Below the pieces are notes generated by a model. The model saw only the letters and a list, made by a program, of their open reading frames with translations, was not told where the DNA came from and did not search any database. From positions 1 through 24,901 of IMG/VR virus record IMGVR_UViG_3300025138_000327: DNA of 24,901 nucleotides. One strand, given 5' to 3'. The stretch's first letter is position 1, and each line of letters starts with the position of its first letter. Made by a program: the position numbers and the translations under genes. Below are positions 17,318 to 23,521 of this stretch, one piece after another. This stretch comes from a virus.

Positions 17318-17872
17318 TTATCCTAATTTTGTTTTTCCAATACCAAGACCTAAGCTGCCAAGTGCTGGTAACCCTGTTGCTAATCCTTCATCTTTCCTTG
17401 TTGATCTTCCCATCAAACCACTACTACCTCTTGCCGTACGCTTACCTTCTTTGTCTTGTGCAGTAGCTCTTTTTGAAAGTCTTGTTCTTTCTTTTGCTTG
17501 AGATTCAATTGCTTTTAATTCACCAATACCTAACTCTCTTTGTTCTTGATATTCAACTTGTCTAGTTTGTATAGGGCTAAATATACTTGTCCTATAAGCA
17601 CGAGGGCCACCACCAAACACAGCACCCGCATTTGCACCCGTACCATCTGCATAAAATGTCTTATTAGAACCCATTACACCTCCTGTTTGAGCAAGGTATT
17701 GTGTTTTGGTTTTAGTTTCTGTAATGCCTTCTTTGATTTGTCGATCAAGTTGTTTGTTCCACCAATCTTCTGACTTAAACTGATTTCCAGCAAGCTTTCG
17801 TAGCTCTTCTTGTAATTCTTTTTGTGGAGCAATTAACCCTTTAGATAGTGCCATTCCAAAATCTAATGCCAT
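17318..17872 (-). CDS. Unknown protein, 184 residues
   Basis: The N-terminal 60 residues are helical and charged (KELQEELRKLAGNQFKSEDW, then WNKQLDRQIKEGI). A Gly/Ala-rich middle follows (GTGANAGAVFGGGPRAYRTS), then a Gln/Glu/Arg-rich helix and a Gly/Leu-rich end (GLPALGSLGLGIGKTKLG). No catalytic motif or membrane helix is visible. It lies three bases upstream of the EF-hand gene and four bases after an 81-residue gene. A minor virion or head-assembly protein is a guess from context. Confidence 0.6.
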   Translation of the reverse strand: MALDFGMALSKGLIAPQKELQEELRKLAGNQFKSEDWWNKQLDRQIKEGITETKTKTQYLAQTGGVMGSNKTFYADGTGANAGAVFGGGPRAYRTSIFSPIQTRQVEYQEQRELGIGELKAIESQAKERTRLSKRATAQDKEGKRTARGSSGLMGRSTRKDEGLATGLPALGSLGLGIGKTKLG

Positions 17873-17876
17873 CGCT

Positions 17877-18122
17877 CTAACCTAAAGTCTTTTTATATTC
17901 TTCATCATCTATTCCTGTTTCTGGCGTTAATCTATCTGCCATCAACATACGATTACCTCCACGAGTTAATGCTCGTTTTTTAGCAGACATCGTTTCTCCT
18001 CTTTCTCTTCTTTCTTCTTCTGCCGCTTTCGTTGCTTTTGCAGTTTGTTCCCTAGACATTCTTAAAGACTCTTCTGCTGCTGATGTATCTGGCTTTGGTG
18101 CGCCACCCATAAGACTTCCCAT
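17877..18122 (-). CDS. Small virion-type protein, 81 residues
   Basis: It starts MGSLMGGAPKPDTSAAEESL, then has a highly charged helix (KAAEEERRERGETMSAKKRA). A Gly-rich, Pro-containing start followed by a Glu/Arg helix is typical of small podovirus proteins encoded between terminase and portal, of unknown role. The ATG overlaps the stop of the GNAT-like gene as TAATG. No family is assigned. Confidence 0.6.
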   Translation of the reverse strand: MGSLMGGAPKPDTSAAEESLRMSREQTAKATKAAEEERRERGETMSAKKRALTRGGNRMLMADRLTPETGIDDEEYKKTLG

Positions 18123-18580
18123 TACTTTCTCCTCATAATAAATGTATCATCTTTGTCAGCACTATATTGTTTCATCAAACCTTCTGATTCAAACTTTAAA
18201 TATTTTGCCCAAGACAAAGCTCGCTTATCGTTAGAGTTTACTGTTATTTGTAGGCGATGTAAACTAAATGATATCTCACAGGTATCAAAAAATGATATAG
18301 CACTTTTAGTCATAGCTATTGGATATCGTCTAGCTTTCTCTGAAAATATAGACCACGCTTCAGCAACACCATGCCACATGACAAAGCACCCAAACACAGC
18401 AACAGGAGTATCGCCAACGAATGCAGTAATGCTAGGGCCACATTGAGACTGTATGTCCAAATGATGGATTCTATCTTTAAGCGTAATTGATTTAGGCGAT
18501 TCATATTTTATGTCCCACTCAAAATTTTTAGTATGATCAATATGAAATGGTAAAAAGTAAGCACCTTTTACTTCTGGCAT
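18122..18580 (-). CDS. GNAT-like protein of the T7 gp13 type
   Basis: A 152-residue protein. The C-terminal part has an acetyltransferase-like fold pattern: a helix, then HRLQITVNSNDKRALSWAKY followed by LKFESEGLMKQYSADKDD and a last strand TFIMRR. The middle strand TPVAVFGCFVMWHGVAEAWS also fits. T7 gp13 (138 aa) and its relatives share this layout and are small virion-assembly proteins; true acetyl transfer is not shown. I chose the first ATG (18580); the frame is open further to a TTG at 18634, overlapping the terminase end. It lies directly after the large terminase, not between tail and core genes as in T7. Confidence 0.65.
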   Translation of the reverse strand: MPEVKGAYFLPFHIDHTKNFEWDIKYESPKSITLKDRIHHLDIQSQCGPSITAFVGDTPVAVFGCFVMWHGVAEAWSIFSEKARRYPIAMTKSAISFFDTCEISFSLHRLQITVNSNDKRALSWAKYLKFESEGLMKQYSADKDDTFIMRRK

Positions 18581-18602
18581 CTTTTTTAATATTTCTACTG
18601 TC

Positions 18603-20156
18603 TTACTTAAATACGTCAAAATCTGCTGTCGCAATAGTCTGCACTATCATGGTATTAGCCGCTAAACTATTCTTAGTCATTCGCTTATGCTCGCCCCCAC
18701 CCAACATTAAATAACCAAAAGCATCACCAATGTGTGAGTGTTCGTTTTTATTCGGACTATCTTTAAACCTTTCATGCCCTGCACCGACAGCAATACGTTT
18801 AAAGTGATAGCCACCTGCTAATGACTTTCTTATCATTTTACATGATTTATCAACAATCAAACCAGGTTTACCATTAATTAATCTTTGCATCGGAGCAGCC
18901 GCTCCCTCTCGTCTAACTTTAAAGTTGTTAGATGCAGTAGGTTGCGCTCGCAATCCTAGCGTTCTTAAATAATCAAATGCCGTTACTTCATAGATTGCAT
19001 CTCGCTGCATACCAGCAGGATCGCCCCATATTAATACTTGAGCTTTAGGATACTTAGCATTAAGTTCAGCTAACAACTGCGTACCAAATCTTTCTAGTCC
19101 CATATCTTCTGTTACTATCTCATGCAAGATAACCCATCGACCATTATTTAATCTTTGCCCAATCGCTGCGGCAGGAGTTAAACCAAAGTCAAGTCCAATA
19201 TGAATGGGTAGTTGTTGGTCATACTCTACTTCACCACTCATCATCTGATCATTGTACTCAGGCCACACAGGTCTACCTTCTTGTACATAAGTATATTTAC
19301 CTTCAGCATAACAACGTATCCAGTCTAAGTTTTTACCTCCTAGCATCTGCATATAATAACCACTAGGTAAGTTACTTACATTTTCTGCTTTTCTATTAAG
19401 TGTCCACCATCTTCCGCCTGAGAAGATGTGATCGTTTGCATCTGGATTGTCTGGTAAATCTTCAGGCTGGACTTCGACCACACCGCCTGGTTGTTTAAAA
19501 AACTGCCAAGCAAACTTTCCTGACAACTTATCTTTTTCTGACAGTCTGTACCACCAGTGGTCGTCATCCATTGGGTTAGTGTCCATCCAGACTCCATGCC
19601 ATGTAGGGCCACCATCACGCTTAGTAGGATAGCGACCCACCCGATGAGTAAGCCCGTCAATAACTGCTTTAGGAAGTTCTCTAGCTTCATTAACCCATGC
19701 CCCCGTTAGTTCAAGTGATAAAAGTTTTCTGACATCCTTTGGTTGATCGAGTGCTAGAAATATAACTTCACAGTCTATTCCACATGCATCGCCACGTTTA
19801 GGTAATCTAATGTGATGTGTAATTGGTGGTGTATATAACATTGGCCCAAAAGTATTTTCAGGAAATAACTCTTGCCATGTTTTAATTGTTGTTGTTTTTA
19901 ATTCAGGATATGAGTTACGCACAATCACAAACCTTGTGTAACGAACATTGTCATGGGGTGATGGTTTTTGCCTAACAGCACGCATCATAATTTCAGCAGC
20001 ACAAGCGTAAGACTTACCACTACCTACTGGCCCCATTAAACCTCTAACAAAGGCATTGCTTTGTAAAAAGTCATAAGTTGTTCTAGCACTACTAAAGTCT
20101 AGGTCAATACCTGGGCCTGATAATGTTTTGTTACTACGAACTTTTTTATTGCTCAT
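18603..20156 (-). CDS. terL: Terminase large subunit
   Basis: A 517-residue DNA-packaging motor. Walker A is GPVGSGKS at 42-49. A Walker B-like strand with the catalytic acid is GAWVNEARE near 152-160 (Glu157). A coupling motif follows, VWMDTNP near 189-195. The nuclease domain shows the RNase H-type acids: GLDFG (Asp323), IWGDPAG (Asp379) and HIGDAFGY (Asp478). ATPase and nuclease both look intact. It pumps DNA through the portal and cuts concatemers. It overlaps the preceding 53-residue gene by 11 bases. Unlike T7, where the large terminase gene lies near the genome end, it stands before the portal gene. Confidence 0.96.
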   Translation of the reverse strand: MSNKKVRSNKTLSGPGIDLDFSSARTTYDFLQSNAFVRGLMGPVGSGKSYACAAEIMMRAVRQKPSPHDNVRYTRFVIVRNSYPELKTTTIKTWQELFPENTFGPMLYTPPITHHIRLPKRGDACGIDCEVIFLALDQPKDVRKLLSLELTGAWVNEARELPKAVIDGLTHRVGRYPTKRDGGPTWHGVWMDTNPMDDDHWWYRLSEKDKLSGKFAWQFFKQPGGVVEVQPEDLPDNPDANDHIFSGGRWWTLNRKAENVSNLPSGYYMQMLGGKNLDWIRCYAEGKYTYVQEGRPVWPEYNDQMMSGEVEYDQQLPIHIGLDFGLTPAAAIGQRLNNGRWVILHEIVTEDMGLERFGTQLLAELNAKYPKAQVLIWGDPAGMQRDAIYEVTAFDYLRTLGLRAQPTASNNFKVRREGAAAPMQRLINGKPGLIVDKSCKMIRKSLAGGYHFKRIAVGAGHERFKDSPNKNEHSHIGDAFGYLMLGGGEHKRMTKNSLAANTMIVQTIATADFDVFK

Positions 20157-20307
20157 CGTCTATATCTTTGAACCTCATTGTTAGCATACGTTTAAGTTCT
20201 TTATTTTCTGTATATAAAGTATCAATAACTTCCATAACCCTTGAGTTATTTTGGTTAGCCATCTCAAACTCCTTACGCAGTTGATCAATCTGTAGCTTGA
20301 TGTCCAT
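20146..20307 (-). CDS. Small helical protein before terminase, 53 residues
   Basis: It starts MDIKLQIDQLRKEFEMANQN and continues with a VMEVIDTLYTENKELKRMLT helix; the heptad-like spacing of Leu, Val and Met suggests a short coiled coil. The start overlaps the end of the DUF3310 gene by 23 bases and its stop overlaps the terminase start, so it fills what would otherwise be a gap. Family not recognised. A terminase accessory role is possible. Confidence 0.6.
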   Translation of the reverse strand: MDIKLQIDQLRKEFEMANQNNSRVMEVIDTLYTENKELKRMLTMRFKDIDDEQ

Positions 20308-20515
20308 GCTCTTTTCTCCATTGCTTCCAAAGTTGTAAAGTGTGTATTGCCTTATCTATATCTTCATCACCATTACCTTTTAGGTCTACCCTTGCGACAT
20401 ACTTAATAATTGTATGTTGCATAGGATTGAGTTGATTAGCCATTGAGAACTGCATTGGCTGGATTTTCATTTGCGTGTAGTGATTACCACCCACTTGGGT
20501 GTCTTTAGGATTCAT
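20285..20515 (-). CDS. DUF3310 protein
   Basis: A 76-residue protein with the full DUF3310 signature: DTQVGGNHYTQMKIQPMQF, then MQHTIIKYVARVDLKGNGDE, then DIDKAIHTLQLWKQW. These are common phage nucleotide-metabolism-associated proteins of unknown biochemical role. The reading frame is open back to 20620, but the family begins at the VGGNHY region. ATG at 20515 has GGGGAG six bases upstream, while ATG at 20521 directly abuts it, so 20515 is preferred. Confidence 0.88.
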   Translation of the reverse strand: MNPKDTQVGGNHYTQMKIQPMQFSMANQLNPMQHTIIKYVARVDLKGNGDEDIDKAIHTLQLWKQWRKEHGHQATD

Positions 20516-20666
20516 CTTCATCTCCCCAATAAACAATAACCATTGTTCCGCATTTATGACATGATAGATTAGAGCTAATGCCTTCATTGCCATCATCATC
20601 TTCGACATCATGATCGCCACCCCATATCATTTCAGTTCCACATTTAGGACAAATCATCATCTTCAT
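20505..20666 (-). CDS. Zinc-ribbon miniprotein (MICPKC type)
   Basis: A 53-residue protein with MMICPKCGTEMIWGGDHDVE, an acidic stretch, and SNLSCHKCGTMVIVYWG. The two CxxC pairs, CPKC and CHKC, should bind one zinc. MICPKC-x-x-x-MIWGGDHD is a recurrent small protein of environmental phages, of unknown function. GGAGAG precedes the first ATG; a second start two codons later is possible. It overlaps the zinc-ribbon gene upstream and DUF3310 downstream. Confidence 0.78.
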   Translation of the reverse strand: MKMMICPKCGTEMIWGGDHDVEDDDGNEGISSNLSCHKCGTMVIVYWGDEDES

Positions 20667-20799
20667 CTCTCCAAGATACATTAATTGTTATATCGCATTT
20701 ATCACAGACATAAGACCACTCAGAAAATTTTGTAGGACTAAATCTATAAACACGATCTACTCTTGTTTCTTTATTGCATTTAGGACAGTTAATCTTCAT
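20644..20799 (-). CDS. Second zinc-ribbon miniprotein
   Basis: A 51-residue protein starting MKINCPKCNKETRVDRVYRF with a second knuckle YVCDKCDITINVSW, so CPKC and CDKC 28 residues apart form one probable zinc site. An acidic tail (RDEDDDLS) follows. The ATG lies inside the last codons of the small terminase gene and the stop lies inside the next zinc-ribbon gene. Function unknown; DNA or protein binding is likely from the fold. Confidence 0.72.
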   Translation of the reverse strand: MKINCPKCNKETRVDRVYRFSPTKFSEWSYVCDKCDITINVSWRDEDDDLS

Positions 20800-21205
20800 T
20801 GTCTAATACCTCTGGTGCTTTAATATTAATACCAATCACACTTGGTTTATCGGATTCTTCTGGATTATCTAATAAGCCACTTGCTTTTGCAAGTAATCGT
20901 AATACTTGTACCTTGTCCCAAAACTCTACAGCAACCATACCATCCTTATCTATCTTAATAGATTTTATTGCTTGCAATGCATGTTCAGGAATATCTTTAC
21001 TTGCTTTAACTTGGACATTACCTCTATCATCCCATTCCATGACATCGGTTATTTTAGTGTTTGCCATACAAAGAAGGCTGTACGCAACAGCCTCTCTGTT
21101 TGCAGCAAGTGTCGTGCTTTTCTCCAGATTTCTCTGAAGTGAGCGAACACCGCCATACCCAGATAAACTAGGTATAGGTTTGTTTTTGTTTTTAGTCTCA
21201 GCCAT
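20789..21205 (-). CDS. Putative terminase small subunit
   Basis: A 138-residue protein. Features: SLQRNLEKSTTLAANREAVA, then YSLLCMANTKITDVMEWDDR (a helix followed by the D-x-x-E/DWD turn seen in small terminases), then PEHALQAIKSIKIDKDGMVA and VEFWDKVQVLRLLAKASGLL. The last pattern, a strand then a D-K-x-x-x-L-x-x-L-A-K-x-x-G-L-L helix, is typical of phage small terminase (Terminase_2-like) proteins that recognise the packaging site. It lies about 0.6 kb upstream of terL in the same array. Assigned on pattern and context; no direct recognition site is seen. Confidence 0.7.
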   Translation of the reverse strand: MAETKNKNKPIPSLSGYGGVRSLQRNLEKSTTLAANREAVAYSLLCMANTKITDVMEWDDRGNVQVKASKDIPEHALQAIKSIKIDKDGMVAVEFWDKVQVLRLLAKASGLLDNPEESDKPSVIGINIKAPEVLDNED

Positions 21206-21486
21206 TAAAAGGGTAAGTCGTCTTCTATTTCTGAGAAACTTTCAGGCGCACTAGCTGGGGCTTTATTTTGTACTGGTGTGGGGCTACCTGCGTTCTGAAC
21301 AGGATTACCAATCTTAACCCCCATCCAAGTTTTGCCACCCTTTTCGTTATTCCATAAATCGATGTAGTGTTCACTTCCATCAGGTAATAATATTTTCCCT
21401 CTATGATCTGCATGCCAATCTTCTGTCTTGCGGTCGTTCGGCCAAACTGATCCTTGTCCTGGTTTAACTTCATAATCCTGAGCCAT
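21205..21486 (-). CDS. Small protein with SSB-like acidic C-terminal tip
   Basis: A 93-residue protein. A beta-rich core (EDWHADHRGKILLPDGSEHY, then IDLWNNEKGGKTWMGVKIG) is followed by a Pro/Ala/Gln linker and the end SEIEDDLPF. This architecture of a small core, a disordered linker and a DDLPF tip copies the layout of bacterial SSB, whose tip is DDDIPF. The core is shorter than an OB fold of SSB and I do not identify it with certainty. The neighbour is RusA, so a replication or recombination role is likely. Its ATG overlaps the end of the resolvase gene by 17 bases. Confidence 0.65.
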   Translation of the reverse strand: MAQDYEVKPGQGSVWPNDRKTEDWHADHRGKILLPDGSEHYIDLWNNEKGGKTWMGVKIGNPVQNAGSPTPVQNKAPASAPESFSEIEDDLPF

Positions 21487-21853
21487 GTTCTTCTCCTATA
21501 TAATCATATAAATGTACGATAGCTTTACCGCCATCGATGTGTTCCCCTCTAGCAATCTCGATATATTCAATCTGACTATCATCATCATACATGCCAGCTT
21601 TCATTAATGCATCTAAAATAGCTTTCAGGGTGTTATCTAAATCAAACTTTCGTTTAGATCTAGGATGAATCATTACGCTTATAGCAACTTGCTTGTCGCC
21701 AAATGTTCGCGGTTTTTTATTTTTGACAATAAACGATACCTCTTCGGTAAACATTACCCCAGCTGGACTAATATATCTTCTATGTCCATTCGCTTTCCAA
21801 TAACTATTAACACTGGGTGGGTAAGGTAACTCTAGTCGTACAGTCTTATTCAT
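21470..21853 (-). CDS. rusA: RusA-type Holliday-junction resolvase
   Basis: A 127-residue protein (E. coli RusA: 120). PYPPSVNSYWKANGHRRYIS is the family N-terminus. The catalytic region is SKRKFDLDNTLKAILDAL with Asp71 and Asp73, and the third acid lies in GMYDDDSQI (Asp90-92), in line with Asp70, Asp72 and Asp91 of E. coli RusA. It cuts four-way junctions, which helps resolve branched replication DNA before packaging. Its ATG overlaps the stop of the ribbon-helix-helix gene (TTATGA). Confidence 0.93.
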   Translation of the reverse strand: MNKTVRLELPYPPSVNSYWKANGHRRYISPAGVMFTEEVSFIVKNKKPRTFGDKQVAISVMIHPRSKRKFDLDNTLKAILDALMKAGMYDDDSQIEYIEIARGEHIDGGKAIVHLYDYIGEEHGSGL

Positions 21854-22011
21854 AACTTGTTTAATCTGCTATTAATGTCTTTGCCAAGATAGGACTTGAT
21901 TGCTTCATTAATAATCCCAGCTTTAGTCTTTTCTTGTTCTATTGCTGCTTTAGCTAGCAGATCAACACTGGTTGGTGTTAGTCTAACTAGAAATGGTTTC
22001 AAATCACTCAC
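21850..22011 (-). CDS. Ribbon-helix-helix (Arc/CopG-type) protein
   Basis: A 53-residue protein, GTG start. After a short N-terminus comes the strand LKPFLVRLTP, then helix A (SVDLLAKAAIEQEK), a turn, and helix B (KAGIINEAIKSYL). This strand-helix-turn-helix plan is that of Arc/CopG/MetJ DNA-binding dimers. The ribosome site AAGGAG lies 7 bases before the GTG. It could repress the leftward promoter or the origin region, as copy-control RHH proteins do; this is inference from fold and position. Confidence 0.75.
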   Translation of the reverse strand: MSDLKPFLVRLTPTSVDLLAKAAIEQEKTKAGIINEAIKSYLGKDINSRLNKL

Positions 22012-22012
22012 G

Positions 22013-22234
22013 CTAATCTCCTTTATATTTATTAATAATCTTTTTACTCTTGGGTTGCTTCTTCTTCTGCTTTAACTCTTTTGCTTGCTTATCGTACTTC
22101 AACGCTTGTGCTAGGGAGTGGACAGAGACTTCCCGACCACCATTAAAAAACCCCTTAGTCATTTTCCAATACCCATCTGCTCTCGTCCACTTATACTCTA
22201 AGTTGTTACCATTGTTAAACTCATCGCATATCAT
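22013..22234 (-). CDS. Unknown small protein with Lys-rich tail
   Basis: A 73-residue protein. It has a YKWTRADGYWKMTKGFFNGG segment, then VSVHSLAQALKYDKQAKELK and a basic end (KQKKKQPKSKKIINKYKGD). No family is recognised. There is no clear ribosome site before the ATG at 22234; coupling to the upstream gene, 14 bases away, is possible. The downstream ribbon-helix-helix ribosome site lies inside its last codons. Confidence 0.6.
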   Translation of the reverse strand: MICDEFNNGNNLEYKWTRADGYWKMTKGFFNGGREVSVHSLAQALKYDKQAKELKQKKKQPKSKKIINKYKGD

Positions 22235-22247
22235 ATGGTAGAACTGT

Positions 22248-22532
22248 TTAAGTTTCAGTACAATTCCTTTTTACTTTACAGACATCATGCGAATCATAAT
22301 ATCTAACACTTCCATTCTTCATGTCTCTATTAATAATCTGTGTATCTTTTGGTAGAGCAATATATTCTTTTGGCAAACATCTATATTCCATTTCAACTTC
22401 ATATGGATCTGGATAATGTAAGTCAACATAGATAGCCGCCTCTTGGCACGAGCGAAAGTTTCCGACATACTCCCATTCAGAAAATGGCTCAGGCATTAAA
22501 TTAATCACCATGACAAATGCAAATTCAATCAT
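22248..22532 (-). CDS. Unknown small protein, four cysteines, hydrophobic N-terminus
   Basis: A 94-residue protein. It begins MIEFAFVMVINLMPEPFSEW, a short hydrophobic start that could be a weak signal peptide. Then come WEYVGNFRSCQEAAIYVDLH and a MEYRCLPKEYIALPKD segment, with two more Cys near the C-terminus (VCKVKRNC). The pattern GNFxSCxxA...CLxxxYI.LPK recurs in small marine phage proteins of unknown function. Four Cys after a hydrophobic start would fit an exported, disulfide-bonded protein. The ribosome site is strong (GAGGAG, 6 bases before ATG). Confidence 0.65.
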   Translation of the reverse strand: MIEFAFVMVINLMPEPFSEWEYVGNFRSCQEAAIYVDLHYPDPYEVEMEYRCLPKEYIALPKDTQIINRDMKNGSVRYYDSHDVCKVKRNCTET

Positions 22533-22534
22533 AA

Positions 22535-22957
22535 CTACTCCTCAAAGTTGTTAATCTTATTTACTTTGACTATATGCTTGATATCTTCGTTATCTAACAT
22601 ATAACCTTTAACATCATCCCACTTGATCGAGTCATCAAAGATAATCCTTCTCAAGTTCCCTCGAATGCCTGGATAGGCAGATTTCTTTCTACTCTCTACA
22701 TACCCTAGCTCTTCTAACTTCTTTAGTTGGTTAAAGACATTCTGATAGCTTGTTTGTAACTTACTCGCCATTGTCCTCAAGCCAACAATACTAAATCCTT
22801 GTTTGTTACAGTAGGCTGCTAATATACCCAGTGTTCTTATATTGGCGGCAGATACTTTCTTATCTATAATTGCTTTGAACGGCAACACAACAAAGTGTCT
22901 ATGATCCTTATTCCTTAACTTCTTTATCTCTATAGATTCAGGTATCTTATATTCCAT
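22535..22957 (-). CDS. Winged-helix DNA-binding protein (regulator or replication protein)
   Basis: First gene of the leftward array. The core has VVLPFKAIIDKKVSAANIRT and LGILAAYCNKQGF, a recognition helix-turn-helix (GLRTMASKLQTSYQNVFNQL), then KKLEELGYVESRKK and a wing region. This is the layout of MarR-like or replication-initiator winged helices in phages. The frame is open to an ATG at 22975, but the promoter -10 box lies on those codons. The predicted start of transcription coincides with the second ATG (22957), so I take this as the start: 140 residues and a leaderless mRNA. Next to a DnaA-box cluster, it may act on the origin. Confidence 0.75.
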   Translation of the reverse strand: MEYKIPESIEIKKLRNKDHRHFVVLPFKAIIDKKVSAANIRTLGILAAYCNKQGFSIVGLRTMASKLQTSYQNVFNQLKKLEELGYVESRKKSAYPGIRGNLRRIIFDDSIKWDDVKGYMLDNEDIKHIVKVNKINNFEE

Positions 22958-22963
22958 ACAATA

Positions 22964-22991
22964 AGTATATCTCATAGATATTCGTGGTCAA
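22964..22991 (-). promoter_or_regulatory. Sigma-70-like promoter of the leftward array
   Basis: On the minus strand TTGACC (22991-22986), 16 bases, then TATACT (22969-22964). Six bases further is the A of ATG at 22957, so transcription should start at or next to the start codon. Both boxes are 5/6 matches to consensus. Confidence 0.65.
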
Positions 22992-23004
22992 GTAAATAAA
23001 CCAA

Positions 23005-23032
23005 TTGACTTATCTGCTCAATACTGTAAATT
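23005..23032 (+). promoter_or_regulatory. Sigma-70-like promoter, rightward, divergent
   Basis: TTGACT (23005-23010), 16 bases, then TAAATT (23027-23032). The predicted start is near 23038-23040, two to four bases before the GGGG that opens the folded segment at 23042. Its -35 box is 13 bases from that of the leftward promoter, so the two may compete or share an operator. Confidence 0.5.
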
Positions 23033-23038
23033 AATAAA

Positions 23039-23252
23039 TACGGGGCCATTACCCAGCCCTCCCATCGGTAGATAGTGACCAAGGGAATAAACGAGTTTAG
23101 CCGCAGAGATTACCTCGCCAGACAAAACATTAGTCATAAGGAGTACAGGAATCGTGGAAGCGGAGGTTAATAACCTTTACTAGATAAACGAGAGCTATCC
23201 CTCCTTTTTAAGGGAGTGACCCCATATCGAAAATACTCTTTTTCTATACGGG
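23039..23252 (+). ncRNA. Candidate structured untranslated RNA next to the origin
   Basis: A segment of about 210 bases, clearly GC-richer (around half in its first 60 bases) than its surroundings. A long-range closing stem pairs 23042-23054 with 23212-23223: GGGG/CCCC, then CATT with AGTG, then CCC/GGG, one mismatch, one bulge. Inside are a hairpin 23060-23086 (TCCC/GGGA and GGT/ACC) and a long arm 23109-23118 with 23160-23171 (ATTACCTCGC against GCGGAGGTTAAT, two bulges). A further hairpin at 23221-23252 shares three bases with the closing stem, so the two exclude each other. The promoter at 23005 would start the RNA exactly at the first stem. No known RNA family is recognised; it could also act as single-stranded DNA at the origin. 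Confidence 0.4.
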
Positions 23253-23295
23253 TTAGGTCTTCTGTCGCTTTTAACTATCAAGGTAGAGTCAATAG

Positions 23296-23360
23296 CGTAA
23301 CGATAATATGTTGTCATATTAGTCTTTATAAAGACATGTCTTAAAACATATCGTAACGAT
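23296..23360. repeat. Nested palindromes flanked by CGTAACGAT repeats
   Basis: Two copies of CGTAACGAT (23296-23304 and 23352-23360) flank a compound palindrome. GTCTTTATAAAGAC (23322-23335) and AAGACATGTCTT (23331-23342) are perfect and overlap. An outer imperfect inverted repeat pairs ATATGTT (23306-23312) with AACATAT (23345-23351). This is the layout of a binding site for a dimeric protein or of an origin hairpin. Confidence 0.6.
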
Positions 23361-23437
23361 CAGTCAGTCAACAATTCCTTATAAACAGCTTTTTGAGATT
23401 ATCAGCAAAAATTTGTGTATGACACCCTATATATGTA

Positions 23438-23521
23438 GTGGGGGTACGGGGGGGGCAAAGGTCAAGTTATCCACAGGGTTATCCACAGAAATAGGGCAAG
23501 TTATCCACATGTTCTTCCACA
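23438..23521 (+). other. DnaA-box cluster, putative replication origin
   Basis: Three perfect DnaA boxes TTATCCACA in the same direction at 23467-23475, 23479-23487 and 23501-23509, and a fourth near-match (TCTTCCACA, 7/9) at 23513-23521. Start-to-start spacings are 12, 22 and 12 bases. A G-run (GGGGGTACGGGGGGGG, 23440-23455) stands just upstream. An AT-rich stretch follows, as expected for an unwinding element. It lies where gene direction switches. Three exact 9-mers so close together are very unlikely by chance. Confidence 0.75.

Noticed and set aside
18581-18634. TTG-initiated extension of the GNAT-like gene
   Set aside because: It overlaps the terminase end and has no ribosome site, but the helix it encodes is plausible, so it is not excluded.
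20516-20620. N-terminal extension of the DUF3310 frame
   Set aside because: It lies on the zinc-ribbon gene in another frame, is Met-rich and not part of the family; a good ribosome site precedes the inner ATG.
23022-23141. Minus-strand ATG frame of 39 codons (starting MTNVLSGEVISAAKL) in the same segment
   Set aside because: No ribosome site, upstream of the leftward promoter with no promoter of its own seen, and unlike known proteins; kept as a weak alternative to the RNA reading.
23075-23170. Plus-strand GTG frame of 31 codons within the folded segment
   Set aside because: No ribosome site and a length expected by chance; the pairing pattern explains the stretch better.
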